DNA of 64,000 nt, taken from the NCBI RefSeq assembly GCF_900088415.1, contig NZ_FLLQ01000007.1, positions 186,001 to 250,000 on the forward strand. The letters run 5' to 3'. The DNA is from Vibrio mediterranei (GTDB lineage Bacteria > Pseudomonadota > Gammaproteobacteria > Enterobacterales > Vibrionaceae). Both the position numbers and the translations under genes were made by a program. The notes under the pieces were generated by a model. It was not told where the DNA came from. It did not search any database and saw nothing but the letters and a program-made list of their open reading frames with translations. Below, in pieces: positions 43,207 to 52,929 of this stretch. Every line of letters begins with the position of its first letter. Position 1 is the stretch's first letter.

Positions 43207-44994
43207 ATGGATAAGAAAAAACAACGGAGCTTGAATAATTGGCTCAAGACGCAAAGTAAGCTTGCTAAACGCTGGCTCGCTATTGCGATTGGCCTTGGCG
43301 TTCTTTCAAGCCTGTTTTTGCTAGCGCAAGCTGCGCTTATCGCCACAATATTGCACCAACTCATTATTGAGCATGTCGACAAATATGAACTCATTCCGCA
43401 CTTCTTAGGGTTACTAGTAGCCGTTGCTGGGCGTGCTGGATGTGCTTGGGGGCGCGAAATCGCTGGATTCAAATGTGGCGAGCAGATACGTTGTTACATA
43501 AGGCAACTCATCCTTGATAAGTTACGCGAACTAGGACCAACTTATATAAAAGGCAAACCTGCTGGCACATGGGCAACACTAGTTCTTGAACAGGTGGAAG
43601 AAATGCAAGATTTCTTCGCTAAGTACTTGCCGCAAATGTCCCTCGCTGTTGCTGTCCCTATTATCATCCTTATCGTTGTATTTCCTATCAACTGGGCTGC
43701 CGGTCTAATTTTCCTTGTCACCGCACCACTTGTTCCTCTGTTTATGGCATTCGTCGGAATGAAGGCTGCCGACGCTAACCGTAAAAACTTTAAGGCTTTA
43801 CAACGTCTTTCTGGTCACTTTTATGACCGATTGCAATCCATGACAACAATTCGTCTCTTCAATCGCACAGAAACTGAGACAGAGGTACTACGTGGTGCGT
43901 CTGAAGTATTTCGTAAACGCACAATGGATGTATTGCGACTTGCCTTCCTTTCGTCTGCGGTTTTGGAGTTCTTTACATCAATCTCCATCGCCATAACTGC
44001 CGTCTATTTTGGCTTCAGCTATATTGGTGAGCTTAACTTTGGTCATTATGGTGTCGGCGTTACCTTGTTCGCTGGCTTATTCATTTTGATTTTAGCGCCT
44101 GAGTTTTATCAGCCACTGCGCGACTTAGGTACTTTCTACCATGCTAAAGCACAAGCCGTCGGTGCTGCAGAAAGTATTGTCGAGTTCTTGGATACAGAAG
44201 TTACCGCATTACCACAGGGCAGTCAGAACATTTCTCACCCTCAAAGCATCTCTATCGAAGCAATAGATTTAGAAGTTTTCAGCCCTGAGGGGACTCGCCT
44301 TGTCGGTCCAATTAGCTTCAAAATAAGCGCCAACGAAGCCGCGGCGTTAGTCGGCCCGAGCGGCGCAGGCAAAACCAGTCTGGTCAACGCTATTTTAGGT
44401 TTTATGCCGTATCAAGGCTCATTAAAAGTGGCAGGTATTGAACTTAAAGATCTCGACCAAACCGACTGGCGTAAAAACATCAGCTGGGTTGGCCAAAACC
44501 CACTGCTACTTCACGGAACGATTCGCGACAACATCACCCTAGGTAATAATGATGTTAACCAAGAGCAAGTCAACAATGCTCTTTTGGCGTCGTTCTCGGC
44601 TGAGTTTGTCGAAAAACATGGTTTGGATTATCAAGTTACCGATCGTTCCGGAGGTCTTTCGGTCGGTCAAGCTCAGCGTATCGCGTTAGCAAGAGCAATG
44701 GTACAAAACGGTAACTTCTGGTTACTAGATGAACCGACTGCAAGTCTGGACGCCAAAAGTGAACGTCTTGTTACTCAAGGTATACACACCAGTACCGCAG
44801 GTAAAACGACATTGATGGTCACCCACCAGCTCTCTCAACTAAAGAACGTAGATACCATCTTAGTGATGAATCAAGGCCGTCTGGAACAACAAGGCAGTTA
44901 TGATTCACTTTCAGACTCAGATGGCTTATTCAGCACCATGTTGTCTGCCCATCAATCATCCGTTGCTCAAGATAAGGGGAATTTAGATGCGTGA
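43207..44994 (+). CDS. cydD: Thiol-reductant ABC exporter subunit CydD
   Basis: A 595-residue half-transporter that forms the CydDC heterodimer, which exports glutathione and cysteine to the periplasm and is needed for cytochrome bd assembly. About six membrane helices (from residue 20 to 310) precede the ATPase, with Walker A GPSGAGKTS, signature LSVGQAQR (Val for the usual first Gly of LSGGQ, which I recall as normal for CydD), Walker B FWLLDEPTAS and the switch His in VTHQLS. Length matches the E. coli protein. The cydC start overlaps the last 8 bases, indicating coupled translation. Confidence 0.95.
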   Translation: MDKKKQRSLNNWLKTQSKLAKRWLAIAIGLGVLSSLFLLAQAALIATILHQLIIEHVDKYELIPHFLGLLVAVAGRAGCAWGREIAGFKCGEQIRCYIRQLILDKLRELGPTYIKGKPAGTWATLVLEQVEEMQDFFAKYLPQMSLAVAVPIIILIVVFPINWAAGLIFLVTAPLVPLFMAFVGMKAADANRKNFKALQRLSGHFYDRLQSMTTIRLFNRTETETEVLRGASEVFRKRTMDVLRLAFLSSAVLEFFTSISIAITAVYFGFSYIGELNFGHYGVGVTLFAGLFILILAPEFYQPLRDLGTFYHAKAQAVGAAESIVEFLDTEVTALPQGSQNISHPQSISIEAIDLEVFSPEGTRLVGPISFKISANEAAALVGPSGAGKTSLVNAILGFMPYQGSLKVAGIELKDLDQTDWRKNISWVGQNPLLLHGTIRDNITLGNNDVNQEQVNNALLASFSAEFVEKHGLDYQVTDRSGGLSVGQAQRIALARAMVQNGNFWLLDEPTASLDAKSERLVTQGIHTSTAGKTTLMVTHQLSQLKNVDTILVMNQGRLEQQGSYDSLSDSDGLFSTMLSAHQSSVAQDKGNLDA

Positions 44995-46708
44995 TTTACT
45001 CCCTTACTTAAAATTGTATAAAAAGCATTGGTTTGGCCTGTCTTTGGGTATGCTCCTCTCCTTTGCAACACTTTTTGCGTCCATTGGTCTACTCACTCTT
45101 TCAGGCTGGTTTATTTCTGCTGCTGCGGTCGCAGGCTTAACCATTGCTCGCGAAACTTTTAACTATATGTTGCCAGGTGCCGGTGTACGTGGTGCGGCAA
45201 TGGCGCGCACCGCTGGACGTTGGGGTGAACGTGTAGTCAGCCACAACGCTACCTTCAAATTACTCACCGATCTTCGAATCTTCTTTTTCACCAAGCTAGC
45301 ACCGCTTATTCCCGGTAAAGCCGTCAACATTCGCGATGCGGATATGCTCAACCGTCTTGTGGCAGATGTTGATGCCATGGACCACGTCTATTTGCGTCTT
45401 GTTAGCCCAATTATCGTCGGTGTATTTGGCATCTTATGTCTGACCGCTATTCTTTGTTGGTTTGACATGACGCTAGGCCTCACGCTTGGCGCAATTCTAA
45501 TGCTGCTGCTTATCACGTGGCCTATCGTTTTCTACCGCTTGGGAAGCAAGAATGGGGAAGCGTTAACACTAAATAAAGCTGAGCTTCGCATTCGTACCTT
45601 AGACTGGTTACAAGGTTATAGTGAACTGACGCTTTTTGGCGCTGAATCTCGCTACCGAAAAGCTATTGTGACTGCGCAAGACAAGTTGATTACTAACCAG
45701 TTGGTTCACGCAAAAATATCTGGTATGGCTCAGGGTCTGCTGATTCTTGCTAATGGTTGGCTGCTCATACTGATGCTGTGGCTAGCAGCGGATGGCGTGG
45801 GTGGAAATCAGCCTGACCCACTAATCGCGTTAATGGCCTTTGCGACTATGGCAAGCTTTGAACTACTGATGCCTATTGCAGGTGCATTCCAGTATCTAGG
45901 TCAGACGCTGACCTCCGCCAAGAGACTAAATGAGGTGATTCTAGCAACGCCGGAAGTCACCTTCCCTGACGAGCCTGTAACGCATTCGAATGAGTACTCC
46001 ATCGATATCGATCACGTTTGCTTTAGCTACCCAGACGCTAACGAAAAAGCACTTCGCGACGTGTCACTTTCAGTGAAGAGTGGGCATCGTTTGGCCATTG
46101 TTGGTCAAACTGGTTCAGGTAAGTCAACGCTGTTGCAGCTCATTTCACGTTACTGGGATGTCGACCAAGGGACGATTACCCTTGCCGGTGCTCAGATTCA
46201 AAACTGGAGTGAAGGTCAACTTCGCGAAGCAACTAGCATTGTTAGCCAGAAAGTCGACATCTTGAATGGCACACTACGTGATAACTTGTCTATGGCGAAG
46301 CCGTCCGCTTCTGATGAGGAGCTTATCGCTGCTCTAGATAAAGTAGACCTGGCACATTTGGCTGAAGACAATGGCTTGGACGCATGGTTGGGTGATGGCG
46401 GACGTCAACTTTCCGGTGGCGAAAAGCGCCGTATTGGTATCGCACGAGCACTGCTACATGATGCGCCGATCTTATTACTTGATGAGCCTACTGAAGGCTT
46501 AGACAAAAAGACTGAGCAACAAATCATGCAGTTGTTTGACCAACACTTTAACGGTAAAACGGTTATTTTCATCACTCACCGCTTAGTGCATTTAGAAACA
46601 TTTGACGCCATCTGCTTACTCGAAGACGGTGAAGTGTTGGAGTACGGCCACCACCAAGTGCTTCTTGACGAGAAAGGTCGATACTACGAACTGCATCAAA
46701 CGCTTTAA
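44987..46708 (+). CDS. cydC: Thiol-reductant ABC exporter subunit CydC
   Basis: A 573-residue partner of CydD. The membrane domain (about 15-315) is followed by the ATPase with Walker A GQTGSGKST, signature LSGGEKRR, Walker B ILLLDEPTEG and switch FITHRLV. The conserved ARTAGRWGERVVSHNATF loop of the membrane domain marks it as CydC. It overlaps cydD by 8 bases and ends at a long-stem terminator. In E. coli the gene also influences heme binding to cytochrome bd; nothing in this sequence departs from the family. Confidence 0.95.
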   Translation: MRDLLPYLKLYKKHWFGLSLGMLLSFATLFASIGLLTLSGWFISAAAVAGLTIARETFNYMLPGAGVRGAAMARTAGRWGERVVSHNATFKLLTDLRIFFFTKLAPLIPGKAVNIRDADMLNRLVADVDAMDHVYLRLVSPIIVGVFGILCLTAILCWFDMTLGLTLGAILMLLLITWPIVFYRLGSKNGEALTLNKAELRIRTLDWLQGYSELTLFGAESRYRKAIVTAQDKLITNQLVHAKISGMAQGLLILANGWLLILMLWLAADGVGGNQPDPLIALMAFATMASFELLMPIAGAFQYLGQTLTSAKRLNEVILATPEVTFPDEPVTHSNEYSIDIDHVCFSYPDANEKALRDVSLSVKSGHRLAIVGQTGSGKSTLLQLISRYWDVDQGTITLAGAQIQNWSEGQLREATSIVSQKVDILNGTLRDNLSMAKPSASDEELIAALDKVDLAHLAEDNGLDAWLGDGGRQLSGGEKRRIGIARALLHDAPILLLDEPTEGLDKKTEQQIMQLFDQHFNGKTVIFITHRLVHLETFDAICLLEDGEVLEYGHHQVLLDEKGRYYELHQTL

Positions 46709-46728
46709 CGGCTAATATTCACCATACT

Positions 46729-46773
46729 AAAAGCCCGCTTCCCTATGTCACTAACATATTGAAGCGGGCTTTT
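46729..46773 (+). terminator. Bidirectional terminator between cydC and the CNNM-type gene
   Basis: AAAAGCCCGCTTC / GAAGCGGGCTTTT with a 19-base loop. The A- and T-runs serve both converging genes. Confidence 0.82.
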
Positions 46774-46813
46774 ACATCCAATTAATTGTAGTAGCAATAG
46801 TTTTCTATTTATC

Positions 46814-48109
46814 CTACTTCTCTGTATCTTGAGTTCCACACTCTCTACGTGCTCTTACTTGGGTGATGCGATTATTTTTGACCTTCAGTACTTCAAAGTC
46901 CCATTGTTGATAGCAAATGTGTGTCCCGGCTTTTGCCACACTCCCTAGCTGCCAGGACAAAAAACCGTTCAAGGTTTGGAAGCCCTCATCAAACTCACCC
47001 TCTAGTTCTTGAATATCCAGCTTATGTTTCAGCTCGTTGATTGGAATTAATCCATCAATAATCCAACTTCCATCAGCAAGCAACTTAGCCCAAACTTGTT
47101 GCGGAGCCATCCCCAACTCCCCAGCAATAGACTTAAGCAAGTCATAATGAGTAACTAACCCTTGGACGTCACCATACTCATCAACTAAAAACGCCATCTC
47201 AGAGCTGGTTTGCTGCATGTGGTTGAGAAGAGCTAACCCTTTCATTGATTCAGGAACAAACCTTGGCTTACGTAACATTTTCGCGAGTTTACCCGCCGAA
47301 AGCACTTCATACTCATCCAATAGATTCTTTGAAGATACCGTACCAATGATGTTATCAAGACCACCACGACACACAGGCCATACAGAGTGCTTAGTTTGCC
47401 TAAGTTCTTTGAGCGCTTGTTCAATTGGTTTATCTATATCAAGATGATGTATATCGCTACGGGGCGTCATAAGTGACGTTACCGCTCTATCATTTAGATG
47501 CAATAAATTACGGATCATCACTAACTCTTGCTGTTCTATAGCGCCTGTTTCTGAACCTTCTCGCACTAAAGAAATGATGTCTTCTTCGGTCACACAATCG
47601 CTTTGTCCCTCCTTTTGACCAAGGAGACGAAGTACCGCATCAGTGGATACCGACAACAGCTTAACAAAAGGGCTGGTTAACAATGATAGCCAATGTATTG
47701 GATAGGCAACGAGAGTGGCAATTCGCTCTGCGTTGTTTTGGGCGAGCCGCTTGGGTACCAGCTCTCCTACTACGATCGCGAAGTAGGTAATAGATATAAC
47801 TACGCTCGCCGTAGCTAAGATATTCGCAAGTTCCGGGTCTATGCCTTTTGAGTGCAACCAGACTGAAAACGGTGCAGATAAAACTGCCTCACCAAATATC
47901 CCGCTGAGGATACCGATTGCAGTAATACCGATTTGAATAGTAGAGAGGAATAATGTGGGGTTATTTTTAAGCTTTAACGCAAGTTGCGCAGATTTCTGTC
48001 GTTCTGCCATTTTTCGCAGTCGACCACTTTTCGCTGCCACTAATGCGATTTCTGACATGGCAAATAAACCATTCAGCCCAATTAAACCTGCTAATAAGAT
48101 AATGTCCAT
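46814..48109 (-). CDS. CNNM/CorC-type membrane protein (hemolysin-III-like UPF0053; YtfL/PaeA-like)
   Basis: A 431-residue inner-membrane protein. The DUF21/CNNM domain (about 1-170) has three or four helices and the start MDIILLAGLIGLNGLFAMSE. A pair of CBS domains (about 205-320; MTPRSDIHHLD, then FLVDEYGDVQGLVT) and a C-terminal CorC_HlyC domain (about 340-420) follow. Relatives act in divalent-cation or polyamine (PaeA) export. The true substrate is not clear from sequence. Start choice: ATG 48109 gives the usual membrane start; an in-frame ATG at 48142 has no ribosome site. It is a single gene. Confidence 0.85.
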   Translation of the reverse strand: MDIILLAGLIGLNGLFAMSEIALVAAKSGRLRKMAERQKSAQLALKLKNNPTLFLSTIQIGITAIGILSGIFGEAVLSAPFSVWLHSKGIDPELANILATASVVISITYFAIVVGELVPKRLAQNNAERIATLVAYPIHWLSLLTSPFVKLLSVSTDAVLRLLGQKEGQSDCVTEEDIISLVREGSETGAIEQQELVMIRNLLHLNDRAVTSLMTPRSDIHHLDIDKPIEQALKELRQTKHSVWPVCRGGLDNIIGTVSSKNLLDEYEVLSAGKLAKMLRKPRFVPESMKGLALLNHMQQTSSEMAFLVDEYGDVQGLVTHYDLLKSIAGELGMAPQQVWAKLLADGSWIIDGLIPINELKHKLDIQELEGEFDEGFQTLNGFLSWQLGSVAKAGTHICYQQWDFEVLKVKNNRITQVRARRECGTQDTEK

Positions 48110-48257
48110 AAACCAATCCAGTGATGCACACATAGCAAGCATAAACGAGTTGTCAGCGATGAAGCTGTGAATCAGTGCATAATTAACGAGTTCTGTTTAT
48201 TGGGTTATTTATGGACACAATAGATAATATTAATACGAGAGAAAATTGTAATTTACC

Positions 48258-48288
48258 CAAAAGAAAAGCCGAGCTTAACTGCTCGGCT
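48258..48288 (-). terminator. Rho-independent terminator after serC
   Basis: On the minus strand AGCCGAGC / GCTCGGCT with a 6-base loop is followed by TTTCTTTTGG, 24 bases past the serC stop. Confidence 0.85.
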
Positions 48289-48311
48289 CTATCAGAAATG
48301 GTCAGTACCGT

Positions 48312-49406
48312 TTAAGCGAATTGCTCTTCAAACTCTTTCATGAAATCCACTAACGCCTGTACACCTTCGATCGGCATCGCATTGTAGATCGATGCGCGCA
48401 TACCACCTACGGCGCGGTGGCCTTTCAGTGCGCGCAAACCACGTTCATCTGCCAGTTCCAAGAATTTAGCATCTAGTTCAGGCTTTGATAGCTGGAACGG
48501 CACGTTCATTAGCGAACGATTGTTCTCGTATACGTTGTTGTGGTAGAAGTCAGAAGCATCAATGTGATTGTAAAGAATCGCTGCTTTGTCTCGGTTAATC
48601 TTCTCAATTGCAGCAACACCACCCTGCTCTTTCAGCCACTTAAACACTAAACCAGACAAATACCACGCGAAAGTTGGCGGCGTGTTGTACATAGAGTCTT
48701 TTTCAGCAAGCACTTTATAATTTAAAAATGTCGGTAGGACATCGTTGGCTAGATCTAGCAAATCATCGCGTACAATCGCAATACAGATACCGGCAGGTCC
48801 AATGTTCTTTTGCGCGCCCGCATAAATAACGCCGTACTTAGACACATCGATTTGACGTGAAAGAATCGTCGAAGACATATCCGCTACAATTGGTAGCTCA
48901 GTCTGCGGTAGTTCATTGATTTCAATACCGTCGATGGTTTCATTTGGACAGAAGTGAACGTATGCCGAGTCGGCATCAATGGTCCATTCACTCACAGGTT
49001 GAACCGCAACTTTTCCATCTATTTCTGTCTTCGCTTTATGCACAACAGGTGTACAGTATTTTTCAGCTTCATCAATCGCACTTTCGGCCCAGTAACCAGC
49101 GTCAATGTAAGTTGCTTTGGTCTTTGAACCTAATAAGTTAAGTGGTACAGCAGAGAATTGTGCTCTCGCACCACCTTGGCAGAAAAGTACTTTATAGTTG
49201 GAAGGAATATTTAGCAGGTCTCTTAAATCTTGTTCAGCCTCATCTGCAACCTTGATGAAAGGTTTACTTCTATGGCTGATTTCCATCACCGACGTACCCA
49301 AATCATTCCAATCAAGCAACTCAGATTGTGCCTTTTGTAGTACAGCTCGAGGTAACCCAGCAGGACCAGCACTGAAATTGAATACGTTATGTGAAATCGG
49401 CTCCAT
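48312..49406 (-). CDS. serC: Phosphoserine aminotransferase SerC
   Basis: A 364-residue PLP enzyme for serine and pyridoxine (PdxF) synthesis. The N-terminus has FNFSAGPAGLPRAVL. Family segments include EISHRSKPF, then GGARAQFSAVPLNLL, VHFCPNETIDGIEI and the PLP-lysine region YAGAQKNIGPAG. The C-terminal VGGMRASIYNAMP is conserved. The start is ATG 49406, with AGGAG ten bases upstream; a longer frame to 49433 adds non-conserved residues. It is transcribed alone and is followed by a terminator. Confidence 0.96.
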   Translation of the reverse strand: MEPISHNVFNFSAGPAGLPRAVLQKAQSELLDWNDLGTSVMEISHRSKPFIKVADEAEQDLRDLLNIPSNYKVLFCQGGARAQFSAVPLNLLGSKTKATYIDAGYWAESAIDEAEKYCTPVVHKAKTEIDGKVAVQPVSEWTIDADSAYVHFCPNETIDGIEINELPQTELPIVADMSSTILSRQIDVSKYGVIYAGAQKNIGPAGICIAIVRDDLLDLANDVLPTFLNYKVLAEKDSMYNTPPTFAWYLSGLVFKWLKEQGGVAAIEKINRDKAAILYNHIDASDFYHNNVYENNRSLMNVPFQLSKPELDAKFLELADERGLRALKGHRAVGGMRASIYNAMPIEGVQALVDFMKEFEEQFA

Positions 49407-49477
49407 GACCTTTATACTCCTGACTAAATACATAAAGAAGTGCCAGTAATATCACGTTTTTACGGAGATAAAAAGCA

Positions 49478-49505
49478 AGAAAAGAGGCCATCAGACCTCT
49501 TTTCT
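49478..49505 (-). terminator. Rho-independent terminator after the DUF945 gene
   Basis: On the minus strand AGAAAAGAGG / CCTCTTTTCT with an 8-base loop, then TGCTTTTTA; it lies 33 bases past the stop. Confidence 0.8.
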
Positions 49506-49537
49506 AATCACGAGTGTAATTTGTACTCACTTAGCGA

Positions 49538-50818
49538 TTATTGCCCCATTGATTGCCCCATCAAGAGCGGCAAGAAAAGTGCAACTAGTGGAATTTTCTG
49601 GCCATTGGCAAATACCAGTTGACCGCCTTCAATATCAGCCTTCATTTGATAGCCTGCATCTTGTTGCGTCACCATCTCCATCACTACCAATTCATCAATA
49701 CCTTGAGCAAGCATCGGGTTAACATTCACCATGCCTTCTGACATATACGCGTTCATGTTACCAGTCAGCGCTGGCATCACCACACTTGGATCACGTGATA
49801 CATTTTCAGTCCCTTCAGGCACTTTTAGTAGCCAGTTAGATTTGAACTCATCGTCCGCTACTTTGAAGTGCATGTCGTTCATCGCAACGTTAAAGCCACG
49901 CGCAAACAACGTCTCAATCAAAGGGGCTAAAGTAGTAATATCTGCTTGCGCGATAGTTGGATTAGTTTGATACAAGTCGACCAGCCCTTCGAATGATTTT
50001 CTATCTAGCGAGGTTAGCGCAAAGTCGACCTTGAGGTCGCTCAGTTGACCACCATCCGGATAGGTCATATTGCTCATACTGAATATGTGTTGGGTATCAA
50101 TGCGATCCGCTTCAGAATCAAAAGACGATTTGAAGGTGTAGCCAAGATCATCAATATTCAAAATGCTAGTATGCATTTCATCGAGAATGGTGAAGTTTTT
50201 TAACATCACACTCTGATCACCAAGCCAAAAACCTTGCTCTTTTTTCCCAACACCATTTGCAGACAAGTCTGTTAATGTCAGTTGTTCACCGTTTTCAAAA
50301 TCCAATTGAATCGAAGGGATATTAGCATTGAACGTCAACTGACCTAGAACGGTTGCAGTACCTGTTGCCACTGACGGAGAAATAGACATGCTAACTTTCT
50401 GTGCATCATCTCCTTGATAACTCCAACTATCGAGTGACAATTCAAATTCAGTATTACCATTCAGCTGCGTCACTGTTTTTAACGCGAGAGGGAAATCAGG
50501 ATAATTCTGGATATGCGAGTTCGCTGTTAAGCTGAATAAACCGTGACTAATTTCACTTTGAACCACAATTTCTGTGGGCAAACCATCCACTTCTAACTGT
50601 TCTTTCAGAACAGGATCGTTAACTTGGTAGCGTGTTTCTACGTTAGAAGAAAGGTAACCGCGATCGTAGGTTACAATCTCTGCTGTAACACCTTCGTTGT
50701 TTAGTTGCTCTACACCATCCTCAACAACTTGTTGCCCGATATGTCCAACAGCCAGTGGCCAACATAAAACAAGCGCTACTGCACCGCCGATTGCGCCATA
50801 TTTTTTCAATTGATTCAT
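49538..50818 (-). CDS. DUF945 (YdgA-like) family envelope protein
   Basis: A 426-residue protein with an N-terminal signal-anchor helix (about 6-25) and a large periplasmic part of repeating beta strands and short helices, characteristic of the DUF945 family. E. coli YdgA is a relative. The end, KIPLVALFLPLLMGQS, is hydrophobic. Family members have no firm biochemical role; structural similarity to lipid-transport (AsmA-type) proteins has been suggested by pattern, but I cannot show it here. It is a single-gene unit oriented away from the kinase gene at 50966, with which it shares a 147-base gap. Confidence 0.78.
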   Translation of the reverse strand: MNQLKKYGAIGGAVALVLCWPLAVGHIGQQVVEDGVEQLNNEGVTAEIVTYDRGYLSSNVETRYQVNDPVLKEQLEVDGLPTEIVVQSEISHGLFSLTANSHIQNYPDFPLALKTVTQLNGNTEFELSLDSWSYQGDDAQKVSMSISPSVATGTATVLGQLTFNANIPSIQLDFENGEQLTLTDLSANGVGKKEQGFWLGDQSVMLKNFTILDEMHTSILNIDDLGYTFKSSFDSEADRIDTQHIFSMSNMTYPDGGQLSDLKVDFALTSLDRKSFEGLVDLYQTNPTIAQADITTLAPLIETLFARGFNVAMNDMHFKVADDEFKSNWLLKVPEGTENVSRDPSVVMPALTGNMNAYMSEGMVNVNPMLAQGIDELVVMEMVTQQDAGYQMKADIEGGQLVFANGQKIPLVALFLPLLMGQSMGQ

Positions 50819-50965
50819 AGAGTATTTAAGACATTTTGTGAAGTATATTTCATTCAGTCTAACTCAAGTCGCTAGGATCTCCAATCTCATACCTAGTTCT
50901 CATAACCCCATGCTTTTTATTGATATATTAAAATTACTGTTGAGAGAATCGAATAGCGCAGGTTC

Positions 50966-52918
50966 ATGACAAAGCGAAATCAATACGCCGTACTCTGTTT
51001 AGACAATGATCTGATTAATTTGGACACTCTGGATACTGAGCTGTCTCTCTATCAGTCACACTTTGATATTCATCTGGTGACGTCCATCAGTGAAGGACAC
51101 GAACTGTTGCAATATATCGGTGCTCAAGGGCAACAGCTGGCGATGGTAATTGCCAGACATAGTCGTCTTTTCGATGGTGGAGAGTTTCTTATTCAGCTAG
51201 AACAAACTCTTCATGCTCAATCAGCGCGAAAGATACTGGTGAGCCGAACTAACTTCCAAGACGTTCAAGCGATTTTAAATGCCGTCAACGAAGGACGACT
51301 AGACCACTGCCTTACTCTACCCTTAGAACAAAAAGAGTTACACAAAACGGTCGTCAAAGAGCTCACTCAATTCGTTATCACTCACGAGAAAGACAACCTA
51401 CTTCATTATGGCAAAGTACTCGATCAACAGAAGATTCTCCGCGCCCACATCGACCAAAAAATGCACTCCTACCGGGCCAGTTTTATTCACGATTTCCATG
51501 AACTATCAGACAAAGAACTCGCCGCCCAAGTCATTGAATCTCTTTTGGGATTTTTTGCCGAAAAAGACGAAACTCGTGCGGTAAGAGAGTATTCACCCGA
51601 ACACCTGCTAACCGTTGAAGGCCAGCCTAACGAATTTCTGTGGTTTATCGTCGAAGGTCAGGTGACGCTGTATAAAAAAGATGAGTTGGGTCAACAGCGT
51701 GAAGTAGTACGACACAGTCGAGGCGGTATTGTCGGCGGCATGTCTTTTGTGACTGGCGAATGCTCGTTCTCAACTGCCATGACATTGACCGGCACGCAAG
51801 TTATTAAATTAGATAGAAAAGTATTCACTCAAGTAATGCATTCTAATACCGACTTACTGCCACTCTTTACTAACCTGTTACTGCGACATTTTAACCGACG
51901 ATTACAACGTAGCATTGATACTAAGCTAGAGTTGCAGAAGACATTGGAATCGTTGGAATCGGCCCATCAACAGCTTATAGAACAAGAAAAAATGGCGATG
52001 TTAGGGCAGCTTGTTGCAGGTGTTGCTCATGAGCTAAACAACCCAGTTTCTGCGATTTTGAGAGGTGCAGAGACCGTTTCAGAGAAAATTGATTCTATAC
52101 TTAAACAAAACCATGACGCATCCACTTTTGAACTCGGATTGAATGTCCTTGAGCAAGCTAGACACTCCACACCACTCTCCACCTCGGAAATAAGAGCAAG
52201 AACTAAAAAGCTTCAAGAGACGCTCAAAGAACGCCGACTAGCCAAACGACTGGTCAATCTCAACTTACAAGGTAATGAACAGCTTTTAGCGCAAGCAACA
52301 CAGTCACCAGATAAGCTAACGAGTGAGCTAGATAAACTTGAGAACTTTCAAGTAACCGGTGCCACCCTGCGCTCTATTCAAGTGTGTGCCCAACGAATTG
52401 CCGACATGGTCAAGAGCCTAAAAGGCTATGCGAGACCAGATAATGAATCTTACGAATGTGTCGACTTGCATGAGGGCATCGAAGATACGTTAGTCATTTT
52501 TGAGAACCGACTAAAACGGCACTCTCTCATTAAAGAGTATGGAAAGCTCCAACCGGTACTTTGCAAACCCATTGCCTTGCAGCAAGTATGGACCAACCTT
52601 ATTTCTAACGCGCTAGACGCACTCCCTGAAAAAGGGCAGCTGACGATTCGGACTGACTGCATCGCTCGGGAAGGTTCGTTATATAACATGTATCAGTTTA
52701 TCGACAATGGTGCTGGCATTCCTCGCGATCAACTTGAGTCGATATTCGAACTTAATTTCACTACCAAGAAAGAAGGCAACTTCGGGCTGGGTATCGGTCT
52801 TTCCGTTTGCCAACAAATTTTGAACCAACATAAAGGCTGGATAGAAGTCGACTCTGAAGTTGGTGTTTATACCAATATGTCTGTACTCATCCCTGTCGAC
52901 AACGATGACAAATTATAA
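50966..52918 (+). CDS. Histidine kinase with degenerate receiver and cNMP-type domains
   Basis: A 650-residue soluble sensor kinase. Residues 1-130 have a CheY-like fold (AVLCLDNDLINL) but the phospho-acceptor Asp is replaced by Arg64, and the conserved Lys and Thr positions read LTLPL and LVSRT, so it cannot be phosphorylated as usual. Residues about 195-315 resemble a cNMP-binding fold (FLWFIVEGQVTLYKK), yet GGMSFVTGECSFST lacks the Glu and Arg that bind cAMP. The kinase core has His355 in AHELNNP, a long charged insertion (about 390-465), Asn548 in NLISNALDAL, DNGAGIP and GLGIGLSVC. It is followed 11 bases later by its likely response regulator. Confidence 0.9.
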   Translation: MTKRNQYAVLCLDNDLINLDTLDTELSLYQSHFDIHLVTSISEGHELLQYIGAQGQQLAMVIARHSRLFDGGEFLIQLEQTLHAQSARKILVSRTNFQDVQAILNAVNEGRLDHCLTLPLEQKELHKTVVKELTQFVITHEKDNLLHYGKVLDQQKILRAHIDQKMHSYRASFIHDFHELSDKELAAQVIESLLGFFAEKDETRAVREYSPEHLLTVEGQPNEFLWFIVEGQVTLYKKDELGQQREVVRHSRGGIVGGMSFVTGECSFSTAMTLTGTQVIKLDRKVFTQVMHSNTDLLPLFTNLLLRHFNRRLQRSIDTKLELQKTLESLESAHQQLIEQEKMAMLGQLVAGVAHELNNPVSAILRGAETVSEKIDSILKQNHDASTFELGLNVLEQARHSTPLSTSEIRARTKKLQETLKERRLAKRLVNLNLQGNEQLLAQATQSPDKLTSELDKLENFQVTGATLRSIQVCAQRIADMVKSLKGYARPDNESYECVDLHEGIEDTLVIFENRLKRHSLIKEYGKLQPVLCKPIALQQVWTNLISNALDALPEKGQLTIRTDCIAREGSLYNMYQFIDNGAGIPRDQLESIFELNFTTKKEGNFGLGIGLSVCQQILNQHKGWIEVDSEVGVYTNMSVLIPVDNDDKL

Positions 52919-52929
52919 GGAGTATTACG

